A stretch of DNA of 64,000 bases from UBA7985 sp965661545 (lineage in GTDB: Bacteria; Pseudomonadota; Alphaproteobacteria; UBA7985), in assembly GCA_965661545.1 (NCBI GenBank), contig CBFIEF010000010.1, positions 1 to 64,000 on the forward strand, read 5' to 3'. Both the position numbers and the translations under genes were made by a program. The notes under the pieces are model-generated. The model was not told the DNA's origin. It saw only the letters and a list, made by a program, of their open reading frames with translations, and ran no database searches. This document shows, in pieces, positions 24,884 to 32,562 of this stretch; within the stretch, counting starts at the first letter, position 1; each line of letters starts with the position of its first letter.

Positions 24884-26040
24884 GGCTTGGGCCTTTGTGA
24901 GAAGTTGCGGGGCAAGGGCGCGGGGCGCTCACAGGTGGTGGAAAGCGGGATCATTGCCCCGCCCTGCTCGGCTGATGACAAAATGTTCACCATGGCCTCA
25001 AGGACATGCTGCGCCAGTGCGCCGCTCGCTCGTGGCGGACGGTTCATTCGCGCGGCATAGGCCATATCCAGCAAGCCCAGCCCGCGTGCATTGTCGTTGA
25101 AGCCAAAATCGTTCTCCGCCACCTGCCAGTCGTCCCGTCCCGTGGGTCGAGGCTGGTGTGTCCAGCGGGAGGTCTCGCGCTGACGATACAACACAGGACC
25201 GCCAAAGATGTTGGCGCCACAGACCGGGTCCGGGTCGGGAATGCACAGCGTGCCTTCCTCGCCATAGATTTCCAGCCGGGGCGTATCGCTGTCCCATACA
25301 TCAAAGCTCATGGTCATAGAGCCGATCGGACCGTCGGCGAATTCGAGTTGGCTGACCACGTGGGTATCAATCTCAACGTCCATCCATTCACCATTGCGAG
25401 GCCCGTTTTCGATTTGTCGCTGGTCAAAAGTGCGCCGGGCCAAGCCTGAAACGCGGCTCAGCGGTCCGAGCAGGAAAACCAGCGCGGTCAAGTAGTAAGG
25501 CCCCAGATCCAACAAAGGACCGCCACCCGATTGATAGTAAAAATCTGGGTTGGGGTTATGCCGCTCGACCCCATGGGTTCCCACAAACACCTGCGCACCA
25601 ACAGGCTTGCCGATGACACCACGATCGATCAGCGCCCGGCACGTCTGCCAGCGTCCACCCAAAAACGTATCCGGCGCGTTTCCAACCAGCAGGCCCTTGG
25701 GCCTTGCACGATCAAGAATGGCTTGTCCGTCTTCCAACGTGGTGGCAAAGGGCTTCTCGGAATAAACATGCTTCCCCGCATCCAGCGCAGCGAGGCTGAT
25801 CTCCGCGTGAGCCGCAGGGATTGTCAGGTTCAGTACCGCTTCAATGTCCGGATCATTGATGATTTCTTGAGGGAGTGTTGCTTTGGGGATGTTGTAAGCA
25901 GCCGCCTTAGCTTGGCTTTCGGCAAGGTCGAGACTGGCGCAGGCTAAGAGGTCAATTTCAGCAAAACTTTGGCAGTTCTGAATGTAGATATCAGAAATCC
26001 GGCCACAGCCGATCAACCCGACTTTCAACGGCTCAATCAT
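24880..26040 (-). CDS. Gfo/Idh/MocA family oxidoreductase (first of three-gene operon)
   Basis: A 386-residue dehydrogenase-like protein. ATG 26040 gives M-I-E-P-L-K-V-G-L-I-G-C-G-R-I-S-D, placing the nucleotide motif at the usual position, with GGGGAAAG upstream. The lysine motif reads S-E-K-P-F-A-T-T and the catalytic segment L-D-L-G-P-Y-Y-L. Relatives oxidise C3 or C2 hydroxyls of sugars, inositols and glycosides. The order dehydrogenase, unknown protein, dehydrogenase suggests a dedicated carbohydrate pathway, but the substrate is not evident. Confidence 0.9.
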   Translation of the reverse strand: MIEPLKVGLIGCGRISDIYIQNCQSFAEIDLLACASLDLAESQAKAAAYNIPKATLPQEIINDPDIEAVLNLTIPAAHAEISLAALDAGKHVYSEKPFATTLEDGQAILDRARPKGLLVGNAPDTFLGGRWQTCRALIDRGVIGKPVGAQVFVGTHGVERHNPNPDFYYQSGGGPLLDLGPYYLTALVFLLGPLSRVSGLARRTFDQRQIENGPRNGEWMDVEIDTHVVSQLEFADGPIGSMTMSFDVWDSDTPRLEIYGEEGTLCIPDPDPVCGANIFGGPVLYRQRETSRWTHQPRPTGRDDWQVAENDFGFNDNARGLGLLDMAYAARMNRPPRASGALAQHVLEAMVNILSSAEQGGAMIPLSTTCERPAPLPRNFSQRPKP

Positions 26041-26202
26041 GGTTCCGCTTTCCCCTGTTCCCAAGCAGCTCGACGACGCGCAGCCACCACATCAGGCTGT
26101 TCGGCGCACCTTAAGACCAAGTTTCAAGCATTAGCAAGATATATGATGTTTTTTGTTTTATCGGATAAATTATCGTGTGAGCTAATGCACACTAAGGCCG
26201 CC

Positions 26203-26859
26203 TTAGCGAAGCTCATGCAGAGGATGAATGCCCGGCATGGTCGCAAATCCCGGCAAGCTGCGGACGCCATAGAGCCAGCGGCGAATGGCGGGCAAGCCGT
26301 CGTGCTCCAGCCCAGCATCCGGGCTAAGAGCCACGTAAGGGAAGCAGGCGATATCAGCGATGGTTGGATGCTCACCCGCCCACCACAGCCCGCCCTCAAT
26401 CTGCCGATCCGTCAGATGTAACTCAAGCTCTCGTAGATGCTTCAGCCCGGCCCGTTTCGCCGCTTCGCCGTCGATTGGCCAGTCGAGCATAGAATGCAGG
26501 CGCGCCAACCCAATGCTGCCGGTCAAGCCTGCGCCAAAGGCCAACCCTTGCTGGACCTTTGGCGCCAAGTCTGGATCTGCAGCCGGAAACCACGGCGTCT
26601 CTGTTCCGCCATCGTGCAAAGCCATCCACGCGAGCATGGCGTTGGTTTCAGTGAACACGTCCCCGCCTGCAGCCGTCACCATCACCGGCAGCGTTCCAGC
26701 CGGATTGAGCGCCAGCATCCGCTCGGACTGGTGCTCAAAACCGGGATAGAAATCCACGGCAACGCTGTCATGGGGCATCCCGAGCAGCGAGGCGAACAGC
26801 CTGATTTTGTAGCAATTGCCGGACAGCACGTAGTCGTAGAGTGTAAAGACCGCGCTCAT
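26203..26859 (-). CDS. Glutathione S-transferase-like protein, last gene of the split Rieske operon
   Basis: A 218-residue protein with the thioredoxin-like N-terminal domain (residues 1-80: S-G-N-C-Y-K-I-R-L-F-A-S and the cis-proline segment G-T-L-P-V, then the E-T-N of the glutathione gamma-glutamyl site) and a helical C-terminal domain ending in H-P-T-I-A-D-I-A. Its ATG overlaps the catalytic-subunit stop by four bases. A GST-like protein paired with a Rieske-less oxygenase subunit recalls NdmE, the structural partner of NdmC and NdmD in bacterial 7-methylxanthine demethylation. A structural rather than conjugating role is therefore possible. An ordinary detoxifying GST is the alternative. 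Confidence 0.82.
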   Translation of the reverse strand: MSAVFTLYDYVLSGNCYKIRLFASLLGMPHDSVAVDFYPGFEHQSERMLALNPAGTLPVMVTAAGGDVFTETNAMLAWMALHDGGTETPWFPAADPDLAPKVQQGLAFGAGLTGSIGLARLHSMLDWPIDGEAAKRAGLKHLRELELHLTDRQIEGGLWWAGEHPTIADIACFPYVALSPDAGLEHDGLPAIRRWLYGVRSLPGFATMPGIHPLHELR

Positions 26860-27698
26860 AGTGTCTCCGCCAATGCACCATAGAACGCTCCACGCTTTTT
26901 CAGCCATCGACGATAGGCTACGGATGTCAAATCTGATCGCGTCGGAATTTCCATGCGCGGGTCCAGTGGCAGCTTGATGGGACGTTGGTTTTCAAGAATG
27001 GAGCGGTCCTGCAGGAAAATCATCTGCTGGAATTGCACCAAATCCGCATAGGGCGTGTCGTCGTCATAGAGCGCCATCCAAGGCCATACGTCACATTCAG
27101 TCTCCGACCGCGGTTGGACAAAAATTGTAATGACATCCTGCGCTCCGGGCTTTGGTGGACAGGTTTTGTACAATACAGCGGTCGTAGGTGCAGGTACGCG
27201 GTATTCGTAGTCGGTGGTGATACCGCCCTCGGCACTCTTGGCGGCAAGGGGTTGGAAGAACTTCACCTTAGTCGCCCAAACCTCGTCGTTCCGCTCACGG
27301 ATTTCGACTTTGTAGGGCTCGACTTCCGTATAAGGCTCCGCGCCCAGCACGTCTGTGTGCACGAAGGGAAAGTGCGCGATGTCCAGAAAGTTTTCGACCG
27401 CACGCAGGGGCGAGCACTTCACCCGCACCATGCCACAGGGCACCAGACGACGCCCTGGCTCGCGGCCTTCTGGAATATCAAACAACGCACGCGGGTTATC
27501 GCCCACGGTGGTCCAAACATGGTCGAACTTGATTTGCGTGGGCAAGGTACGCCCGGCGGTGTCTTTTATGACCGGATGCGCAAAGCTGCCCGAAACATGG
27601 ATTTCATCGCCCAGCAAGCGCGTCCGGCGCGGCCCTTGCTCAAGGCTATTCTTGTCGGCAATCACGTACCAATCATTGCGCGCATAGGCCAAACTCAT
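26856..27698 (-). CDS. Rieske-oxygenase catalytic domain lacking the Rieske domain
   Basis: A 280-residue protein starting M-S-L-A-Y-A-R-N-D-W at 27698. It contains the mononuclear-iron site of VanA-type oxygenases, N-F-L-D-I-A-H-F-P-F-V-H, and the late D-R-S-I-L-E-N-Q-R-P segment that supplies the acidic ligand in this family. The 2Fe-2S motif CxH...CxxH that normally fills the first 110 residues is absent; it is encoded by the preceding gene, which overlaps by four bases. Such enzymes carry out O- or N-demethylation or hydroxylation. NdmC, the 7-methylxanthine N7-demethylase subunit, is the best-known Rieske-less case. Soluble, cytoplasmic. Confidence 0.85.
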   Translation of the reverse strand: MSLAYARNDWYVIADKNSLEQGPRRTRLLGDEIHVSGSFAHPVIKDTAGRTLPTQIKFDHVWTTVGDNPRALFDIPEGREPGRRLVPCGMVRVKCSPLRAVENFLDIAHFPFVHTDVLGAEPYTEVEPYKVEIRERNDEVWATKVKFFQPLAAKSAEGGITTDYEYRVPAPTTAVLYKTCPPKPGAQDVITIFVQPRSETECDVWPWMALYDDDTPYADLVQFQQMIFLQDRSILENQRPIKLPLDPRMEIPTRSDLTSVAYRRWLKKRGAFYGALAETL

Positions 27699-28288
27699 GC
27701 CTCTACCTCCCGCCGCACATCTTCGCACCAGCGCGACGCCTGCTTTCGCTGCCCTGCCGCAGCGCTGGCATCGATCAGGACCGTCACCAGTGTTCGGTCG
27801 TGCGCAATGGGGTTGAAAAGCAAGGACAAGTTCGCGGCCTCAAAGGGCTTAGCGGCACAGCCGTGCGCGATATCGCCCTCACTGGCCCGCATTTCCAAGC
27901 TACGCAGCGGTTTAAGGCCAGGCCCGGACGTTGGCGGAGACAGCTCAGGGGAACCCTCAAGCCGCACCCAAATCACGCCCTCAGCTTCCGCTGCTTCAAA
28001 CGCACGGGTTTTGATCGTATCCGGCGGGGTTAAATCAGGGTGCGAGGGGATCAGGCTGCACCCCCCGCCCTCGCAGCTGTAATGCCAACCATGATACAGG
28101 CACGCCAAGTTCTCACCACGCACAAAACCGTGGCTTAGGGCCATCCCACGATGGGGACAGCGGTTGTCCCACGCATTCAGCACGCCACTGGTCGAGCGCC
28201 AAACCACAGCATCTTGGCCATCCACCCAAGCCCGCATCACGCGCGCCGCCGGCAAATCACGGGAAAGTCCCACAGGTCGCCACGTCAT
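27695..28288 (-). CDS. Stand-alone Rieske [2Fe-2S] subunit of a split oxygenase
   Basis: A 197-residue protein whose N-terminal half is an oxygenase-type Rieske domain: C-P-H-R-G at about residue 44, 16 residues, then C-L-Y-H-G-W-H-Y. Upstream lie the usual D-L-P and V-V-W-R strands. The last 80 residues (L-F-N-P-I-A-H-D-R-T-L-V-T-V to the C-terminal W-C-E-D-V-R) are not typical of small Rieske ferredoxins. They look like a piece of oxygenase moved onto this subunit, which would help docking. Start and stop overlap both neighbours by four bases. It would pass electrons to the downstream catalytic subunit; no reductase gene is present in the operon. Confidence 0.85.
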   Translation of the reverse strand: MTWRPVGLSRDLPAARVMRAWVDGQDAVVWRSTSGVLNAWDNRCPHRGMALSHGFVRGENLACLYHGWHYSCEGGGCSLIPSHPDLTPPDTIKTRAFEAAEAEGVIWVRLEGSPELSPPTSGPGLKPLRSLEMRASEGDIAHGCAAKPFEAANLSLLFNPIAHDRTLVTVLIDASAAAGQRKQASRWCEDVRREVEA

Positions 28289-28557
28289 CGGACGCTGAAC
28301 CCTTGGGGGATAGTGTTCAACGCGACAGGCTGACTGCTGATTGTCTCGACCATCACATCCGCTGGCCCAAGGCTACAGCTGACTTCCATCGCTTCAATCA
28401 TCGGTCCCGCACCCGCCACGACGATACAGGCATTTTCAGCATCAGCACGGTCCAGCCAGCCGGACAAATTCAGCAGTCCGGCCCGGTGGCTGATCCATGC
28501 TGGCAAACTGTCGCTGCCCAATCGGCCCCGTAGCCGGATTTCTCGAACTTCCATCAC
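28285..28557 (-). CDS. Small acylphosphatase-fold-like protein, catalytic residues altered
   Basis: An 89-90 residue protein; GTG 28557 and ATG 28554 are both possible starts. The pattern R-L-R-G-R-L, then L-L-N-L-S-G-W-L-D-R, then V-V-A-G-A-G-P and L-G-P-A-D-V-M-V-E follows the acylphosphatase order of strand, helix, GW turn and GP. But the catalytic Arg of the normal GVGFR loop is missing (S-D-S-L-P-A-W-I) and the catalytic Asn after GW is D. It is thus probably a structural or binding derivative. It lies second in the operon and overlaps the Rieske gene by four bases. Fold assignment is tentative. Confidence 0.65.
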   Translation of the reverse strand: MMEVREIRLRGRLGSDSLPAWISHRAGLLNLSGWLDRADAENACIVVAGAGPMIEAMEVSCSLGPADVMVETISSQPVALNTIPQGFSVR

Positions 28558-28563
28558 GCTGTC

Positions 28564-29055
28564 TCAGGCCGTGCGCCAATAGGCAAGATGCTGAGCGGCG
28601 ATTTGTTCTTCCAACTCAACAAATGGCCCCCGGACCTGCACTTCGCGTCGGCCAGAGGCAAAGATCACGCGGCATTCGAGGTCTTGGGTCGGGTTCTCCG
28701 GGTCGTCGCCGGTCATCTCGCCGAGGCGATGCTCCGTCATCCCAAACACCACAGCGCCAATTTCAGCCCAGTACGTGGTCCCGGCGCACATGGAGCACGG
28801 CTCCACCGACGTATAGAGCGTTGAACCGCGCAGGGTATCGATATCGAATTGCTTTGCTGCCAAGCGCGCAAGGTTCGCCTCAGCATGCCCTGGCCCGCCA
28901 TCGACAGAGTGGCTGTTCTTGGCTTCGGCCAGAACCTCACCCGATGCTGAAACCAGCACAGAGCCAAACGGGTGATTGCCCTCAACCACAGCCTCATCCG
29001 CCAGTTCAATGGACCGGGCTAGGTGCTTGAGGTCGATGCTGTGTTGGCTGGTCAT
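28564..29055 (-). CDS. Cytidine-deaminase-superfamily nucleobase deaminase (guanine-deaminase-like)
   Basis: A 163-residue zinc hydrolase, first gene of the split Rieske operon. The zinc site is H-A-E (about residues 57-59) and P-C-S-M-C (about residue 85), with T-S-V-E before it. G-N-H-P-F-G-S-V-L-V at the start and the length match GuaD-type deaminases rather than tRNA adenosine deaminases. It likely removes an exocyclic amino group from a purine- or pyrimidine-like ring. Together with the oxygenase subunits this suggests breakdown of an N-methyl aminated heterocycle. ATG 29055; no strong ribosome binding site seen. Confidence 0.87.
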   Translation of the reverse strand: MTSQHSIDLKHLARSIELADEAVVEGNHPFGSVLVSASGEVLAEAKNSHSVDGGPGHAEANLARLAAKQFDIDTLRGSTLYTSVEPCSMCAGTTYWAEIGAVVFGMTEHRLGEMTGDDPENPTQDLECRVIFASGRREVQVRGPFVELEEQIAAQHLAYWRTA

Positions 29056-29156
29056 GCTGGCGGTCCCGAATTGATGGCTCAGGAGAAGAAACTGCCCTAC
29101 GCAAGCAAACGTGGCAAGACCAACACCGCAGGCTCATCGCGCCCGATTTTGGGCAC

Positions 29157-29188
29157 AAAAAAGGGGAGCGGTACTGGCTCCCCTTTTT
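29157..29188. terminator. Bidirectional intrinsic terminator after pntB
   Basis: GGGGAGC/GCTCCCC form a 7-bp stem with a 7-base loop flanked by six A and five T. It therefore reads as a terminator in both directions. It closes the leftward pntAB operon 20 bp after the pntB stop and isolates it from the deaminase operon. Confidence 0.85.
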
Positions 29189-29207
29189 AGCGTAGATTTA
29201 AGCCCTG

Positions 29208-30578
29208 CTATAATTGGCCCAGCAAAGCGTCAAAGGATGCCTTGGCATCGCCATAGAACATGCGCGTGTTTTCCTTGAAAAACAGCGGGTTTTCGATGCC
29301 CGAGTATCCTGTACCCGCGCCGCGCTTCAAGACGAAGACTTGCGCTGATTTCCATACTTCCAAAACTGGCATTCCAGCGATGGGTGAGTTTGGGTCGTCT
29401 TGAGCAGCCGGGTTCACGATGTCGTTCGAGCCAACCACGATCACCACGTCTGTATCGGGTAAGTCGTCGTTGATCTCGTCCATTTCCAGCACGATGTCAT
29501 AGGGCACTTTCGCCTCGGCCAGCAGCACGTTCATATGCCCGGGCAAGCGACCAGCGACGGGGTGAATGGCAAAGCGGACGTTCTTCCCTTGCCCGCGCAA
29601 ACGCCGGGTGAGTTCAGAAACGGACTGCTGCGCTTGAGCGACGGCCATGCCGTAGCCCGGCACAATCACCACTGACTTGGCTTCCTTGAGCGCTTCCGCC
29701 ACGCCACCAACGTCGATTGCGATTTGCTCACCCTCGATCTCCATCTGCTCGCCGCCACCGCCGCCAAAGCCGCCCAAGATGACGGAGATGAACGACCGGT
29801 TCATGGCCTTACACATGATGTAGGACAAAATCGCCCCCGAAGCGCCAACCAGCGCGCCCGTCACGATCAGCAAATCGTTGCCCAGCAAGAACCCGGTCGC
29901 AGCCGCAGCCCAGCCTGAGTAGCTGTTGAGCATAGAGACCACCACCGGCATGTCTGCGCCGCCAATAGCCATCACCAGATGCACACCCAAAATCAGCGCC
30001 AGTACCGCCATCGCCCACAGCGTCCAACTGCCTGCGTGGTTCATGTACAGAACCAGCAGGATCACCGAAACGATGATTATAGCCGCGTTCAGCAGATGAC
30101 GTCCGGGCAGGACAAGAGCCTTGCCATCAATTGATCCGGCGAGCTTGCCGTAAGCGATGATCGATCCGGTAAAGGTCACGGCACCAATAAACACGCCGAG
30201 GAAGATTTCGATCTCGTGGATCACCACTTCGGCGCGGGTCAGGTCGTGCGTACCTACCATATCGGAGTTAAAGCCGATAAACACCGCCGCCAGACCCACA
30301 AAGGAGTGCAGCGCCGCCACCAACTGCGGCATGCCGGTCATTTCCACGCGCTGCCCGACGACAGCACCAATGACCGCGCCGACAAGCAGCAGAGGCACCA
30401 GCACCCATGACAGGTTCATCGCTGGACCAGCCAGCGTCGCAACGACGGCAAGCGCCATACCAAAGATACCGAACCAAACCGCGCGCTTGGCGCTTTCTTG
30501 GTTGGACAATCCACCCAACGAGAGGATGAAAAGAATAATCGCCACAATGTAGGCGGTGGTTTGTAGTCCTAAGGACAT
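29208..30578 (-). CDS. pntB: NAD(P) transhydrogenase beta subunit
   Basis: A 456-residue membrane protein with about nine helices followed by the cytoplasmic NADP(H)-binding domain (V-I-V-P-G-Y-G-M-A-V-A-Q-A-Q, about residue 300). ATG 30578 is preferred to GTG 30593 because GAAGG lies at good spacing and the chain then begins M-S-L-G-L-Q-T-T-A-Y-I-V, as in relatives. With PntA it uses the proton gradient to reduce NADP with NADH. It starts 22 bp after pntA. Confidence 0.96.
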   Translation of the reverse strand: MSLGLQTTAYIVAIILFILSLGGLSNQESAKRAVWFGIFGMALAVVATLAGPAMNLSWVLVPLLLVGAVIGAVVGQRVEMTGMPQLVAALHSFVGLAAVFIGFNSDMVGTHDLTRAEVVIHEIEIFLGVFIGAVTFTGSIIAYGKLAGSIDGKALVLPGRHLLNAAIIIVSVILLVLYMNHAGSWTLWAMAVLALILGVHLVMAIGGADMPVVVSMLNSYSGWAAAATGFLLGNDLLIVTGALVGASGAILSYIMCKAMNRSFISVILGGFGGGGGEQMEIEGEQIAIDVGGVAEALKEAKSVVIVPGYGMAVAQAQQSVSELTRRLRGQGKNVRFAIHPVAGRLPGHMNVLLAEAKVPYDIVLEMDEINDDLPDTDVVIVVGSNDIVNPAAQDDPNSPIAGMPVLEVWKSAQVFVLKRGAGTGYSGIENPLFFKENTRMFYGDAKASFDALLGQL

Positions 30579-30600
30579 GTCTAAAGCCTTCACTCTACAC

Positions 30601-32169
30601 TTAAGATTTCTGGAACATGGCCAACATCCGCCGTGTCACCATGAACCCGCCGACGATGTTGATTGTTGCTATCAAAACGGAAATGGACGCCAGCACCCAG
30701 ACCAGCCAGTTGCCTGTTCCGATCTGTAGGAGCGCACCCAGAATTATGATGCCGGAAATCGCATTGGTCACGGCCATGAGTGGCGTGTGCAAGGCGTGAC
30801 TGACGTTCCAGATAACCTGGAAGCCCACAAAACACGCCAGCACGAACACGACGAAGTGCTGCAGGAAAGATGGGGGAGCAACCAGCCCCAGCGCCAACAG
30901 CGCAATAGAGCCGACGCCAATGATGCCGACTTGCTGGAACCCCGCCCGGCGGGCTGCAGCGGCTTCTTCGGCTGCCTTCTCCTCGGGGGTCTTCTCCGGC
31001 TCTGTTGGCGCAGTTTTCGCGGCAATGGCTTTGATCTTTGGCGGTGGCGGCGGGAAGGTGACCTCCCCCTGATGCGCCACGGTCGCGCCCCGGATCACGT
31101 CGTCTTCCATGTTGTGCACCAGCACGCCGTCTTTTTCCGGTGTCAGGTCAGTCAGGAAGTTTACGATGTTGTTGGCGTAAAGCGTCGAAGACTGACGCGC
31201 CATCCGGCTTGGAAAGTCCGAGTAGCCGATAACGGTTACACCGTTCGGCGTCACAATCTTCTCCTCCGGCACGGTTAGATCACAGTTGCCGCCACGCTCT
31301 GCAGCCAGATCAACGATCACCGATCCGGGCTTCATGGCCTCGACCATATCGGCCAGCCACAGCTTAGGGGCATCGCGACCCGGGATCAGCGCGGTGGTGA
31401 TCACGATATCAACGTCCGGGGCCTGTTCACGGAACAGTGCGAGCTGCTTCTCGCGAAACTCAGGCGACGACGGCGCGGCATAGCCGCCGGTGGCAGCGCC
31501 ATCGCTGGCGTCGTCGAAGTCGAGAAACAGGAACTCGGCGCCCATGCTTTCGATCTGCTCAGCCACTTCTGGCCGAACATCGAACGCCCGAACGATCGCG
31601 CCCAGCGATTGGGCGGTTCCGATCGCGGCCAAGCCAGCGACACCTGCGCCAATCACCAGCACCTTTGCAGGCGGGATCTTTCCCGCTGCAGTGACCTGTC
31701 CGGTAAAGAACCGACCAAAGTTGTTGCCAGCCTCAATCACAGCGCGATAACCCGCGACGTTTGCCATCGACGACAGCGCGTCCATTTTTTGCGCGCGTGA
31801 AATGCGCGGAACCATATCCATCGCAATCACAGAAGCACCCGTGCCCTTGGCTTGGTTCAGCAAGTCTTCACTTTGCGCCGGGTAGAAGAACGAAATCAGC
31901 GTTTGGTGATCGTTTAGCTGGGTCAGCTCATCGCCTTCCGGGGGGCGAACCTTGGCCACCACGTTGGACTGGGACCAAACCTCAACCGCGTCTTTCGCCA
32001 ACGTGGCGCCAGCGGCAACATAGGCCTCATCCGTCAAACCCGCTTCAACGCCTGCACCCGGCTCAACCAACATGCTATGGCCAAGCTTTTCCATTTTGGT
32101 GAGTACATCCGGCGTTAGAGCCACGCGCCGTTCGCCGGGCGCGACCTCTTTAGGAACACCAATGATCAT
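30601..32169 (-). CDS. pntA: NAD(P) transhydrogenase alpha subunit (fused)
   Basis: A 522-residue subunit starting M-I-I-G-V-P-K-E-V at 32169 after GGGGAGGAAATT. Residues 1-370 form the NAD-binding domain with G-A-G-V-A-G-L-A-A-I-G and the mobile-loop region; an alanine- and proline-rich linker follows, then three to four membrane helices. Rhodospirillum splits this protein in two (PntAA and PntAB), whereas it is one chain here. It forms the proton-pumping transhydrogenase with PntB and supplies NADPH. Confidence 0.96.
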   Translation of the reverse strand: MIIGVPKEVAPGERRVALTPDVLTKMEKLGHSMLVEPGAGVEAGLTDEAYVAAGATLAKDAVEVWSQSNVVAKVRPPEGDELTQLNDHQTLISFFYPAQSEDLLNQAKGTGASVIAMDMVPRISRAQKMDALSSMANVAGYRAVIEAGNNFGRFFTGQVTAAGKIPPAKVLVIGAGVAGLAAIGTAQSLGAIVRAFDVRPEVAEQIESMGAEFLFLDFDDASDGAATGGYAAPSSPEFREKQLALFREQAPDVDIVITTALIPGRDAPKLWLADMVEAMKPGSVIVDLAAERGGNCDLTVPEEKIVTPNGVTVIGYSDFPSRMARQSSTLYANNIVNFLTDLTPEKDGVLVHNMEDDVIRGATVAHQGEVTFPPPPPKIKAIAAKTAPTEPEKTPEEKAAEEAAAARRAGFQQVGIIGVGSIALLALGLVAPPSFLQHFVVFVLACFVGFQVIWNVSHALHTPLMAVTNAISGIIILGALLQIGTGNWLVWVLASISVLIATINIVGGFMVTRRMLAMFQKS

Positions 32170-32562
32170 GCAATTTCCTCCCCTGACGTTCAATCGGACT
32201 TTGAATGACAAGGGAGCATGAAACGGCCAGTAAACAGCCGCGCACGCAATTTTGCCAACCGAACGCGTTTGGTGGGAACAGCTTAGTCAGGCTTACGTTA
32301 GGAATCCAAGAGCAACCATAGGGACAGATTGTCAGGCCTTTCCCACGGCTAAAGCATGGCTTAGCAGGTTTTCTTTTCTTTAAAATCTCCTAAGTCACGG
32401 ACTTTTTTGCCTCTTTTCGACATCAAAATAGAGATTCTCACTGATGAATTGGGATAACTTCCCATACCGCAAAACGTGCCTTGCAACCCGCCAGCCTTAC
32501 CAGCTTGTCGAGTAAAACTTACGGTGGCGACGTGCGCTAGAATTCGCCCTCTCACCCAAAGG
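32170..32562. other. 393-bp gap between pntA start and the oxoprolinase stop
   Basis: No supported gene. The part near pntA should hold the pntAB promoter. The central part (32370-32450) is AT-rich. A 72-codon frame on the minus strand overlaps the oxoprolinase stop and has no family resemblance. No clear terminator stem was seen after the oxoprolinase gene. Confidence 0.5.
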
